NCBI GenBank assembly: GCA_964537875.1
Contig: CAZIDN010000058.1
Span: 1 to 22,759, forward strand
Source of the DNA: JAPKZH01 sp964537875
GTDB taxonomy: Bacteria; Acidobacteriota; Aminicenantia; Aminicenantales; UBA4085
DNA length: 22,759 nucleotides
Direction: 5' to 3'
Position 1 is the stretch's first letter. Each line of letters starts with the position of its first letter. Positions 15,295 to 22,721 of this stretch are shown piece after piece. Made by a program: the position numbers and the translations under genes. The notes beneath the pieces are model-generated. The model ran no database searches, was not told the DNA's origin, and was given only the letters and a program-made list of their open reading frames with translations.

Positions 15295-17249
15295 AGTCTT
15301 TGCTCTCTCAGGCGAATCTCGGCAGAAAATATCGCCCTGCCGGGAAGGGTAATTTTCCAGTTGGGAAGCAGGCAAATGCCCTGATGGATTATATCATAGC
15401 CCTGTTCCGATTGGGAGAGTGTTTGAAGCGGAAAATTCCAGAACTCCGGACGCGGTTGGGCTTCCAGGATCAGCCTTCCCTTGATCAACCGGACGCCCGT
15501 CGCTCCTAGGTCCCATTCCTCCGGGACCTGATAAAAATTCCATTCGGGGCCGAATCGGACGTCGATCGTTTGGTCCGATCCGTTTTGGAGGGTATAGCGG
15601 ACCAGGATTTCCTCATCCCGAGGGATGATCACTTTCAGCACGGATAGAGGCGCCAGTTCTCCGTCTATCCTGACGTGACCGTCACGGAAAAGGCTGAGGC
15701 TCGTCCCGCTGATCTTAAATTCATAGGGCTGATTGACGAAATCTCCCTGCTCCCGGTAATCGATATTCTGAAAATTTTCGGGCGTCGTGGCCGGATCGAG
15801 GAAGTGGTCGAGACAGGAGGCGCGGCGATACCAGTCATAACGAAACAGCCGCTCTTCTCCGGAAGGAAGCTCTTTGGTGATTTCGTGGATGCTCCTGCCT
15901 TCGTTCGCCCCGGCCGCTTTTTGGGCATGGTAGGATTCTTTCCGCCGGGAAAGGACGTCGGTCAAGTTCCGACATAAAGGATAGTAATCCAACTCGATAA
16001 GGCTGCCGCCGGAAGACGGCTTGAGGAGCAGACCGAATATCTCGCCTTGGCTCATGACTTCGGCTTGGCCGTCCAGGTCAAGATCCAGCTCTTGCCAGCC
16101 GGACTCGCGGGGCAGCCGTCTTTCGGCGCCAAGGAGATGGGCATAGGCGTCTTCCCTCAGATGGGGTAGGTAAAGGCCGCCGAAAACGCCATGCCAGTAG
16201 GGATCATTGCATTGGGACTTATAAAGCTCCTTTCTAGCCTCGGCATCGCCCTTGACCCGGACACGCCGTGAGACAAAAAGCATTCTCTTATGAAGGTGAT
16301 TGGCCTCGTGGTATTTCGAAAAGAACTCCCGGAAAAATCCCCCGCGAAGATACCGCCGCGCTTGCGGAGGACTCTGTTCTTTCAACTTCAAGAAAATTTC
16401 CGAGTCTTGGGGTTCCAGGACCCATTCCATCATCTCTTCGTAGGAGGCGGGCGGCAAATAGACGCGCCCTCCGGGAGGGCATTCATCCAAAGCTTCGGAA
16501 TAGGTCCGGGTCCGGATATCTTCGCTTTCCAGAAAATCCATGAACCGGGCCAGCCAGCCGTCCTCGTAGACCCACTTCTTCGTTCCCGGCCACAGGCCGA
16601 ATTTCTCTCCGTCATCGCCGAGGATGGCTAAACCTCCCTTGCTCCGGATGGAATCAAGATAAGCCCGGACATCGTCCAGCTTCTGGAAAGGAACGAGGTA
16701 GCGGAGCCTCTTGTCGATCGGAAAGAGCTTCAGCCCATATCCTTCGTCTTCGGTGATGTAGATCTTGTGGATATCGGAGATTCCGCCATAATGGAAATGC
16801 TCTTCGTCCAGGAGCGTGTATTCGATGCCGGCCTTGGCCAGCGTTTTGGCAAGGTTCGGCTCCCAGACTCTTTCCGTCAGCCAGGCGCCTCTCGGCTTTG
16901 TCCCGAATTCTTTCTCCAGGAACCGGCTCATCATTTCGAGCTGTCCCTGCCTGTCTTCTTCAGGGATGACAGAGAGGACGGGCTCGTAAAATCCGCCGCC
17001 GAGGAGCTCGACCTGGCCCTTATCAACGAGTTCCCGGATGAGATTCCAGCACTCTCCTTCCTCGCCCTGCATGTATTCCCAAAGGGGCCCCGAAAAATGG
17101 GCGGTCAGCTTGAGCCTGGGATGTTTTCGGAATTCTTCGAAAAACGGCCTGTAGCAATCCTGGAACGCTTTCTCGAAGACCGAGCGAAAATTTCCGACAG
17201 GCTGGTGGTTATGGACCGCCAGTAAAAAATCGAGCCTTTTGTTATTCAT
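15291..17249 (-). CDS. GH57 family 4-alpha-glucanotransferase/alpha-amylase
   Basis: This 652-residue cytoplasmic enzyme has no signal peptide. It shows all main GH57 motifs: HNHQP (13-17), GGGFYEP (84-90), WLTERVWEP with the nucleophile Glu126, and GDDGEKFG (211-218) with the acid/base Asp213. The later EANHLHKRML helix and C-terminal beta domains (DUF1925/DUF1926-like, from about residue 290) match the Thermococcus litoralis 4-alpha-glucanotransferase type in order and length. Such enzymes cut and rejoin alpha-1,4-glucans, making or remodelling glycogen chains. The ATG at 17249 is preceded by GGGGA. It sits upstream of glgC in the same direction, supporting a role in storage glucan. Transferase is more likely than simple amylase, though not proved. 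Confidence 0.92.
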   Translation of the reverse strand: MNNKRLDFLLAVHNHQPVGNFRSVFEKAFQDCYRPFFEEFRKHPRLKLTAHFSGPLWEYMQGEEGECWNLIRELVDKGQVELLGGGFYEPVLSVIPEEDRQGQLEMMSRFLEKEFGTKPRGAWLTERVWEPNLAKTLAKAGIEYTLLDEEHFHYGGISDIHKIYITEDEGYGLKLFPIDKRLRYLVPFQKLDDVRAYLDSIRSKGGLAILGDDGEKFGLWPGTKKWVYEDGWLARFMDFLESEDIRTRTYSEALDECPPGGRVYLPPASYEEMMEWVLEPQDSEIFLKLKEQSPPQARRYLRGGFFREFFSKYHEANHLHKRMLFVSRRVRVKGDAEARKELYKSQCNDPYWHGVFGGLYLPHLREDAYAHLLGAERRLPRESGWQELDLDLDGQAEVMSQGEIFGLLLKPSSGGSLIELDYYPLCRNLTDVLSRRKESYHAQKAAGANEGRSIHEITKELPSGEERLFRYDWYRRASCLDHFLDPATTPENFQNIDYREQGDFVNQPYEFKISGTSLSLFRDGHVRIDGELAPLSVLKVIIPRDEEILVRYTLQNGSDQTIDVRFGPEWNFYQVPEEWDLGATGVRLIKGRLILEAQPRPEFWNFPLQTLSQSEQGYDIIHQGICLLPNWKITLPGRAIFSAEIRLREQRL

Positions 17250-17302
17250 GGTCGTTTCCCCGAATGCCTGAAGGCTACTTCAAAAAAAACCAGGTCCATG
17301 GC

Positions 17303-18027
17303 CTATAATCCCTCCTCGGCCAGGACATAGGAAACGATGGCCATAATAATGGCTCCCAGCTCGAGCTCCCGCGGGTTGACGCCTGCCAGGATATCCTGGG
17401 CCGAATGGTGGACATCAAAGTAGCGCTGAGAATCGGGGACCAGGCTCATGAGGACGGTTCCCCCTGCCCGGCCAACGGGCCGATGTCCGCTCCTCCGCCG
17501 CCGGGTCGAACCCAGACGATCCCCGACGGTTTTAAAAGGTTTTCCAGGCTTTGCAGCTTGAGAAAGGTCTCCGGACTTCCCCCGACCGAAAGCCCGACCG
17601 GCGCCGAAATGCCTGGGGCCGGGGTGGCGATGCTCCAGCCCAAGGCCGTGACCGACAAGGGATAAGGACTCATCTGCCTGGCTTGGATGATTTTGGCCTC
17701 TTCGATATCCCCGCGAACCCAGTGCTGGACGGTCACCGGCTCCAACCATGCCTCCAATCCCAATTCTTGCATGTGTTTTCGCATGAACCCGACCGCCGCG
17801 GCCGCTCCCGGAGAGCCGGTCAGCCGGGGACCTGCCGTTTTGATCAGCGCCTCCAGGAGTTTAAAAGCTTTTTCATGGCGCAATCCTGCCGAACGGATCT
17901 TCTCGGCAAGCTCTTCGTATTTTTGATTTCGGGGTGCATCCTGCGAAGAGCAGAGGACCGGAAAGAGGAGGCCGGCGATGAGGGCCGCGATAAAAGCTAT
18001 TTTATTTTTTTGTCGTGGAGCGATCAT
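17303..18027 (-). pseudogene. M28-type peptidase, internally deleted and frameshifted
   Basis: The frame starts with a secretion signal (MIAPRQKNKIAFIAALIAG) and the typical N-terminus of a secreted M28 aminopeptidase (KAFKLLEALIKTAGPRLTGSPG, then QHWVRGDIEEA). At about residue 144 (near base 17595) it jumps from GISAPV straight to the family's C-terminal part (GGSPETFLKLQSL, then PGGGGADIGPLAG). The central ~200 residues with most zinc ligands are gone. At a run of five C on the plus strand (17460-17464) the frame then shifts. The other frame continues with GTVLMSLVPDSQRYFDVHHSAQDILAG to the stop at 17303, so one more base would restore it. Two independent lesions argue for a pseudogene; the shift alone could be a sequencing error. 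AGGA precedes the start, which overlaps the small zinc-finger gene. Confidence 0.8.
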
Positions 18028-18172
18028 CCTGTTCCTTTTTCCAATAATCCAGGCACGTGATATCGCAAAAATGGAGCACATAATCCTGTCCCTCGGCGTG
18101 AAGCGCCGCCGCCTTAGGGATCATCTTTTTACAGGCTTCACAGGGGACCTTTTCTTCGAGATTCTTGGTCAT
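18002..18172 (-). CDS. Small zinc-finger protein with CxxC...CxxxC (TRASH/DUF3330-like)
   Basis: This is a 56-residue protein, too short for many gene callers. After MTKNLEEKVP comes a CEACKKMIPKAAAL turn and then YVLHFCDITCLDYW, giving four Cys in a C-x2-C...C-x3-C spacing (11, 14, 36 and 40). That is the layout of tiny treble-clef metal-binding domains such as TRASH or DUF3330, which bind zinc or sense metals. The tail is charged. AGGA lies six nt before the ATG. Its last 26 nt overlap the beginning of the decayed M28 gene in another frame. It follows the phosphoesterase gene by 36 bp and is probably co-transcribed. The function is unknown; Cys spacing and length are directly seen. Confidence 0.7.
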   Translation of the reverse strand: MTKNLEEKVPCEACKKMIPKAAALHAEGQDYVLHFCDITCLDYWKKEQDDRSTTKK

Positions 18173-18208
18173 GACCGATCCTTTCCGAACGGATTTATCC
18201 AGACGGTC

Positions 18209-18688
18209 CTAAGCCGGACCCTTTTTCATCTTGAAGAAAAGCCAGCTATGGTCTTCCGGGTCCTGGCTTTTAAGCTTGATCAGGCAGTATCTGCCGCGGA
18301 GGACACCGCCCTTGATTTCGAAGACACGTTTGGCAGGCATCGTCTCCTCCGGCACGTAGCTTCCTTTGTCCCAGATTTTCACGGTCCCGGCCCCGTATTC
18401 GCCTTCGGGGATCGTCCCTTCGAAGCCGGCATAGGCCAGCGGATGGTCCTCGACTTGGACGGCCAGCCTTCGGACGCCTTCTTCGACGGGAGGTTCTTTA
18501 GGGACCGCCCAGCTCTTCAACACGCCTTCCTCTTCCAGGCGCAGGTCATAGTGAAGACGGGATGCTTGATGGCGCTGAACGACATACACCAGATCCGCCT
18601 TTTTCCCGCGTTTCTCTTTATCGGGCACCCCCCTGGGCTCGGGAGTCTTTTGGAAATCCCTTTTTTCTTTATATGTCTTTAAGCCCAT
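18209..18688 (-). CDS. Stand-alone 3'-phosphoesterase domain protein (LigD N-terminal type)
   Basis: This 159-residue protein equals the phosphoesterase domain of the NHEJ ligase LigD, which trims 3'-phosphate and ribonucleotide ends. It carries QRHQASRLHYDLRLE with His40, His46, Asp48 and Arg50, and EDHPLAYAGFEGTIPEGEYGAG with His82 and Tyr86; the spacing matches the known P. aeruginosa active site (His42, His48, Asp50, Arg52, His84, Tyr88) with a constant offset of two. There is no ligase or polymerase domain and no Ku gene in the window, so it may act alone in end repair. The ATG at 18688 is chosen because the basic N-terminus MGLKTYKEKRDF is typical; longer frames run through purH. It starts 8 nt after the purH stop with a weak ribosome-binding site. 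Confidence 0.88.
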   Translation of the reverse strand: MGLKTYKEKRDFQKTPEPRGVPDKEKRGKKADLVYVVQRHQASRLHYDLRLEEEGVLKSWAVPKEPPVEEGVRRLAVQVEDHPLAYAGFEGTIPEGEYGAGTVKIWDKGSYVPEETMPAKRVFEIKGGVLRGRYCLIKLKSQDPEDHSWLFFKMKKGPA

Positions 18689-18696
18689 GGCCGGTA

Positions 18697-19788
18697 TCAC
18701 CGATGCAAAAAGCACCGCTCGCAGTCGACCTCTCCCGGCTTCCTGGTGACGATCATGGCCAGGCCGAGCTCGTTGGCCCTGTCGATGACCTCCTGGTCTT
18801 TCACCGAGCCCAAAGGATATATCATGGCGGTGATGCCGTTTTGGGCGGCCAGCTCGACGACATCCGGGAAAGGCATGAAGGCATCCGAAGCCATGACACA
18901 TCCTTCGGGCCCGTAGCCCCGGCTCGAGTAACGGATGGCGTTTTCTGCTGAATCGATGCGGCTTCTCTGGCCCGACCCGATGCCGTGGACCTTATCGGAT
19001 TTGCCGATGACAACGGCGTTGGAGCGGGTAAATGAGGCCACGGTCCAGTTGAAGATCGCCGCCCGAACCTCGTCCTCCGTCGGTTTCCGGAGAGAAACGA
19101 CGTCGACGGACAGGGGCGAGATGATTTTCGAATCGAACCTTTTCTGGATAAGAAGTCCGCCGGCCACCCTTTTGAATTCCAGGCCGTTATCGACGGCCGG
19201 CCTGTCGAGCGGGGCGCCCATCTTGACGACTCGGAGCGGCTTCCGTGAAGCCAGGATTTTGAGGGCTTCCGCCGAGAAATCAGGCGCGTAGACAACTTCG
19301 ACGTTCCGCAGGCTTTCGACGAGGAGTTTCGCCAGTCCGGCATTGACCGGATAGCTAAAAACATCCACGCTCCCGAAGTTGGACAGGGGATCGCCGTTCC
19401 AAGCTTTCTCGAACGCCTCCTCGGGGCTGTCTCCCATGGCCACGCCGCTCGGCATCTCGTGCTTGATCAGCGCGCAGACCCGTTTGTTTTTATAGATCTC
19501 GGTCAACTTTCTGGCCAACCTTTGGCCGAGGTCCATGTCTCCGACATTGATATAGCTCAGGCCCTTGGTCCCCTCCTGGAGAACCTGGATGGTGGCCATA
19601 TTAGGCCCCGATGCCCTTTCTTCGGCATAAAAAGCCGCCGGATAGCCGGGATTTTCCCCGTATCTCATGGAAAGCCTTTTGAGGAATTTTTGGCCGCCGA
19701 ATTCCAACAGCTCGGGAAATTCTTCCTTGACTTTCGTGAAATACTGTTTTCTGGCTGATTTATCAGGCTGCTCTTTGCCCATCGTCAT
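18697..19788 (-). CDS. purH: Stand-alone AICAR transformylase (PurH C-terminal type, no IMP cyclohydrolase domain)
   Basis: The enzyme formylates AICAR with 10-formyl-tetrahydrofolate, the penultimate step of purine synthesis. The 363-residue protein has the AICAR transformylase signatures: SMRYGENPGYPAA (40-52), the catalytic Lys109-His110 in LIKHEMPSG, SNFGSVDVFS, and late CVMASDAFMPFPDVVELAA with IYPLGSVKDQEVIDRANELG. The usual N-terminal IMP cyclohydrolase domain of bacterial PurH is absent; its job is expected from the PurO-like protein whose gene overlaps this start by 4 nt (ATGA). The family motif KHxxPxG is kept, with Met where Asn often lies. The product ends in a Cys-rich CERCFLHR. 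The 3'-phosphoesterase gene follows in the same direction. Confidence 0.9.
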   Translation of the reverse strand: MTMGKEQPDKSARKQYFTKVKEEFPELLEFGGQKFLKRLSMRYGENPGYPAAFYAEERASGPNMATIQVLQEGTKGLSYINVGDMDLGQRLARKLTEIYKNKRVCALIKHEMPSGVAMGDSPEEAFEKAWNGDPLSNFGSVDVFSYPVNAGLAKLLVESLRNVEVVYAPDFSAEALKILASRKPLRVVKMGAPLDRPAVDNGLEFKRVAGGLLIQKRFDSKIISPLSVDVVSLRKPTEDEVRAAIFNWTVASFTRSNAVVIGKSDKVHGIGSGQRSRIDSAENAIRYSSRGYGPEGCVMASDAFMPFPDVVELAAQNGITAMIYPLGSVKDQEVIDRANELGLAMIVTRKPGEVDCERCFLHR

Positions 19789-20513
19789 TTCCTTTCCTGA
19801 CGGTTGATGATAAAAACTTGATGGTCTTTCATGTCAGAGGCTTTAGCAAAAACACAAGTCACCGCCACGCGGAAGTCCTCTTCCCGTCCGGGCGGCTTGA
19901 GCGCCCCATAGACAGCTTCGGCCGTAGCCCGCGCCGTGGCTTCCCTGAGATCGAGGTCCAGGGGTTCAGCGGCGAAGGATTGGAGCGGATCCCTGTTTTC
20001 GCCGGAATAGGTTGTCACGAGCTTCCCTTTCGCCGGGGTGAGTGGGACTTCATAAAAAAACCGAATAGAATCGCCGTTTTCCGCCCTCTTGATAATGCTC
20101 AAACCGGCCCGGTTGGAAGGTAGGATGCAGCCGCTGATCCTGGGCGTAAAAATGGGTGCATCAGGTTCATAGTCCCAGCTCTTCATGGCTTCTTCCAGGA
20201 CTTCGACCGGACCTTGACCGGATCGGATGTCGATGTCCGACGTCTGCTTGCCGTTGCTCACCGCCAATCCTTCTGACAAGATCACGGCGGGATAGATCAG
20301 CAGGTCGATGTTCCCTTTTCGGAGGACCTCCGGGTCCGTGGGCTTTGTCCAGATAGCATCGGCTTCGAGCACCAGGCGCCTGGCTTGGCTTGAAGAAGAC
20401 CTCCCGGTAATGGCATAGATGATGATGTTGAATATTCCGGACATATCCCGGCCGACCGCCAGGGCCCGACCCGGATATTTCATCCGCGAAAGGCTCTCAA
20501 GAGGCTGTTTCAT
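19785..20513 (-). CDS. purO: IMP cyclohydrolase, PurO family
   Basis: This enzyme closes the ring of FAICAR to IMP. The 242-residue protein resembles the PurO family (PF07826), first known from archaea and also present in some bacteria: MKYPGRALAVGRD near the start, IIIYAITGRSSSSQARR, the strand PTDPEVLRKGNIDLLIYPAV, and SDIDIRSGQGPVEVL. There is no link to the PurH cyclohydrolase fold. The ATG at 20513 has GGAGGAG five nt upstream and a promoter at 20543-20571. A longer frame back to 20552 has no such signal. Its stop overlaps the AICAR transformylase start, so the two enzymes should be made together. The family call is good; catalysis is by homology. Confidence 0.85.
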   Translation of the reverse strand: MKQPLESLSRMKYPGRALAVGRDMSGIFNIIIYAITGRSSSSQARRLVLEADAIWTKPTDPEVLRKGNIDLLIYPAVILSEGLAVSNGKQTSDIDIRSGQGPVEVLEEAMKSWDYEPDAPIFTPRISGCILPSNRAGLSIIKRAENGDSIRFFYEVPLTPAKGKLVTTYSGENRDPLQSFAAEPLDLDLREATARATAEAVYGALKPPGREEDFRVAVTCVFAKASDMKDHQVFIINRQERK

Positions 20514-20542
20514 CCATGCTCCTCCAGGCTTCGAGGCCCATA

Positions 20543-20571
20543 TAGATACCATAGGGATGGATTGAAGTCAA
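20543..20571 (-). promoter_or_regulatory. Promoter of the purO-purH operon
   Basis: TTGACT (20566-20571), a 17-nt spacer and TATCTA (20543-20548) on the minus strand are the best promoter match in the window. It leaves about 30 nt to the ATG at 20513, with GGAGGAG in the leader. Its -35 overlaps the -35 of the divergent LOG promoter by two bases. Confidence 0.65.
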
Positions 20572-20590
20572 AACGGCTTTCGGATAGAAT
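20562..20590 (+). promoter_or_regulatory. Promoter of the LOG-family gene
   Basis: TTGAAG (20562-20567), a 17-nt spacer and TAGAAT (20585-20590) read on the plus strand. Six nt separate the -10 box from the ATG at 20597, so the mRNA is probably leaderless. No ribosome-binding site precedes the gene. The -35 overlaps that of the purO promoter, so the two may compete for polymerase. Confidence 0.6.
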
Positions 20591-20596
20591 CCCCTT

Positions 20597-21343
20597 ATGA
20601 ACAGCAAGATGATCCCTGAAAAGGCCTACAGCAACCCGGAATTCTTGATTTCTCCCGAGGCGCGAACTCTGCGCATATTGAGCGAGTATCTGGAGCCTCT
20701 CTCGAGGCTGGACAGGCTGAAAGTCAACAACACCGTCCTGTTTCTAGGATCGTCGAGAGCCCTTCCCGAAGACAAGGATTCTATGCTCGCCAAATATTAC
20801 TGGGAAGCCGAAGAACTGGCCTTCCTTCTGGCCCAATGGGCGATCCCCTTAAAACCAAAAGGGAAGAATTTCGTCATTTGCACGGGCGCCGGTCCCGGCA
20901 TTATGGAAGCGGCCAACCGCGGCGCGCTCCGGGCCGGCGGAAAGACCATCGGCATGAACATCTCACTTCCCGACGAGCAGGCGCCCAATGCTTATATTTC
21001 TCCCGATCTCTCTTTCATCTTTCACTATTTTTTCATGAGAAAATTCTGGCTCATTTCCCGGGCCCGGGCCGTGATAGCCTTTCCCGGCGGATACGGCACC
21101 CTGGACGAATTCTTTGAGACGATCACCCTGATCCAGACGGGAAAGATCGCCCGCGAAGAAGTGATCGTCATTCTTTACGGCGAAGATTACTGGCGAAAAG
21201 TCCTGGACTTCGAGGCCATGATCAAGTTCGGGACGATCGCCCCGGAGGAGGCGAAGCTCTTCACGTTTTTGTCCGACCCGCACAAGACCTTCGCTTTCTT
21301 GAAGAAGAAGCTGGTGAAATTCGTGGGAGCGCCGTTTCTTTAG
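20597..21343 (+). CDS. LOG-family Rossmann-fold protein (possible nucleotide phosphoribohydrolase)
   Basis: The 248-residue protein has both LOG/TIGR00730 signatures: TGAGPGIMEAANRGA (about residues 96-110) and PGGYGTLDEFFETITLIQTGK (about 161-181), the second holding the Arg/Glu region that contacts the nucleotide. Enzymes of this family remove the ribose phosphate from cytokinin or purine nucleotides; bacterial members may act as general nucleotide 5'-monophosphate phosphoribohydrolases. The N-terminal extension before VNNTVLFLGSSRA is about 40 residues and marks the long subgroup. It is divergent from purO with overlapping -35 boxes, which may link it to purine supply, as inference. No ribosome-binding site is seen; the -10 sits six nt before the ATG. 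A terminator follows. Confidence 0.88.
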   Translation: MNSKMIPEKAYSNPEFLISPEARTLRILSEYLEPLSRLDRLKVNNTVLFLGSSRALPEDKDSMLAKYYWEAEELAFLLAQWAIPLKPKGKNFVICTGAGPGIMEAANRGALRAGGKTIGMNISLPDEQAPNAYISPDLSFIFHYFFMRKFWLISRARAVIAFPGGYGTLDEFFETITLIQTGKIAREEVIVILYGEDYWRKVLDFEAMIKFGTIAPEEAKLFTFLSDPHKTFAFLKKKLVKFVGAPFL

Positions 21344-21417
21344 ACCCTGACGACGATCCGCAGCCGGCCAGAAGATCTCGCGGGCAGCGCTTGTCCATTC
21401 CCTTTTTCATGTGGGAC

Positions 21418-21449
21418 GCCGGTTTTTCGAGGAGTCCGCCGGCTTTTTT
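21418..21449 (+). terminator. Possible terminator after the LOG gene
   Basis: GCCGG (21418-21422) pairs with CCGGC (21439-21443), followed by T6 (21444-21449). The loop is 16 nt and the stem only five pairs, so it may be weak. It lies 75 bp after the LOG stop. The rest of 21344-21472 shows nothing else. Confidence 0.4.
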
Positions 21450-21472
21450 CACTCCCCCTCGGCGAGGCGCGG

Positions 21473-21847
21473 TTAATTACTTTTTTCGGGCGGTTTTTTC
21501 TGGAAGATCAGCCGGAACAAAATAAGCCCCAGGACGATCCCGACCGCATCCGCTGCGACATCCAGCGGATCCGGCGACCGGCCCGTGACAAAGATCTGAT
21601 GGATCTCGTCCAGGATTCCCAGGATCACGCCTGTCAGAATAACGCCGCCGAGTTTTGTTTTGAGCGAGAGGCGGAGAAGCTTAAAAAAACCGAAGGCCAG
21701 CAGGAATCCCAGAAGCCCGTAGGCCGCGCCGTGAGCCAGCTTATCCGCGTTGGGCAGAGGCACATCCAGATTGAGGCGCCGGGACGAGAGGGAATAAATC
21801 AGCCCGTAATAAAGGGCGGCCGGCAGAAAGGGCAAGGCTTTTTTCAT
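21473..21847 (-). CDS. VanZ-like membrane protein
   Basis: The 124-residue protein has about four hydrophobic helices: MKKALPFLPAALYYGLIYSL, then NADKLAHGAAYGLLGFLLAF, TKLGGVILTGVILGILDEIHQ, and DVAADAVGIVLGLILF. The polar markers are typical of the VanZ family: DKLAHGAAYGLLGF, DEIHQIFVTGRSPDPLDVAADAVG, and a lysine-rich end. VanZ lowers teicoplanin susceptibility in its original host, but most relatives have no known function. The ATG at 21847 is chosen because the longer frame (back to 22021) runs under rlpA's promoter and has no protein character. TGTAAAAT lies about 19 nt upstream and may be the -10 box. It is divergent from rlpA. Confidence 0.82.
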   Translation of the reverse strand: MKKALPFLPAALYYGLIYSLSSRRLNLDVPLPNADKLAHGAAYGLLGFLLAFGFFKLLRLSLKTKLGGVILTGVILGILDEIHQIFVTGRSPDPLDVAADAVGIVLGLILFRLIFQKKPPEKSN

Positions 21848-21958
21848 GGCATCTTTTCGGCGCGCTATTTTACACCAAATGGGCCGCGTTCTCCAGTTCA
21901 CCCTTGTGGGTGAGCCGGAAGAAACGGAATTCATTCCCCGAATCATCGACAGAGGCGA

Positions 21959-21987
21959 TTGCCCGGATCGGCCCCGGTTGGTAAGAT
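21959..21987 (+). promoter_or_regulatory. Promoter of rlpA
   Basis: TTGCCC (21959-21964), a 17-nt spacer and TAAGAT (21982-21987) lie 12 nt before the ATG at 22000. The leader would be only a few nt long and has no ribosome-binding site. A small TCACCC/GGGTGA hairpin (21898-21913) lies upstream. Confidence 0.5.
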
Positions 21988-21999
21988 AGATCTCTAAAA

Positions 22000-22653
22000 A
22001 TGAATCAAAACCGTATGCCAAAAAAGTTGCCCATTCTTCTTTTACTCGGCCCGATTTTACTGGCGTCCTGCGTCCGGGTAAGATATTTTCCCGGAGGGGG
22101 CACGGTCCAGACGGGGATGGCGTCCTGGTACGGACCTGATTTTCACGGAAAGCCGACGTCCAACAAAGAAATCTATGATATGTACGAGATGACCGCCGCC
22201 CATCGAACCTTGCCCTTCGGAGCGCAGGTCATGGTGACCAACCTCGCCAACGGCCGCACGGCCGTCGTCCGCATCAACGACAGAGGCCCTTTTAAGAATG
22301 ACCGCATCATCGATGTGTCCTACGCAGCCGCCAGGCTCTTGGACATGGTCGGCCAAGGCGTCGTGCCGGTCCGGCTGGACATTCTTGAGCCCCAAGCCCG
22401 ATCCTCCGACGCCGGCCAAAAATTCGTCGTCCAGGTGGGCTCATTCATCAGCCAGGACAACGCCAAAGATCTGGAAAGCCGGCTGAAGCGGAAGTACGGC
22501 AACGTCTATATCGCGTTGTTCGAGACCGCCACGCAGCGATATTACCGCGTCCGGATCCGCGCCGGAGACCGGGAATCTTCGCGGCTCCTCGCCGAACAGC
22601 TTTGGCAGGACGGGTACCGGGTCCTTATCCTTGAAGACGCCTTCCTCCAATAA
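22000..22653 (+). CDS. rlpA: RlpA-like septal lytic transglycosylase lipoprotein (DPBB and SPOR)
   Basis: The 217-residue protein has a lipoprotein signal, with LLASC ending at lipidated Cys24, so it is anchored in the outer or inner membrane facing the periplasm. The double-psi beta-barrel follows: TGMASWYGPDFHGKPTSN (38-55), MTAAHRTLPFGAQVMV (68-83) and VVRINDRGPF, with the catalytic Asp in the last. The C-terminal SPOR domain (about residues 140-217, KFVVQVGSFISQDNAKDLE...) binds denuded glycan at the septum. RlpA cuts such glycan strands during daughter-cell separation. Length fits the short RlpA form. The ATG at 22000 is just after the -10 box; a later ATG at 22015 would shorten the signal only slightly. 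Downstream lies repeat copy C. Confidence 0.92.
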   Translation: MNQNRMPKKLPILLLLGPILLASCVRVRYFPGGGTVQTGMASWYGPDFHGKPTSNKEIYDMYEMTAAHRTLPFGAQVMVTNLANGRTAVVRINDRGPFKNDRIIDVSYAAARLLDMVGQGVVPVRLDILEPQARSSDAGQKFVVQVGSFISQDNAKDLESRLKRKYGNVYIALFETATQRYYRVRIRAGDRESSRLLAEQLWQDGYRVLILEDAFLQ

Positions 22654-22660
22654 TCAATTT

Positions 22661-22721
22661 GGAGGGGAAGACCCCTTCCAGACACTCTTGGAAGGAAACC
22701 CTTGCCCAGGGTTTCCTTCCA
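22661..22721. repeat. Palindromic repeat, copy C
   Basis: Two hairpins lie just after rlpA: GGAGGGG/CCCCTTCC (22661-22679), with one bulge, and a 13-bp perfect stem of TGGAAGGAAACCC (22689-22701) with GGGTTTCCTTCCA (22709-22721). Positions 22681-22703 are identical to 10898-10920 in copy B (23 of 23), and GACACTC stands directly before the stem in both. It holds a subset of the modules of copy B. No T-tract follows at once; TTTTTTT lies near 22750. The last bases of the window show no gene. Confidence 0.75.

Noticed and set aside
17250..17302. Terminator with a T8 run between the M28 remnant and the GH57 gene
   Set aside because: The T-run is clear, but only a 3-bp stem (CCA/TGG) precedes it, so a terminator is not supported.
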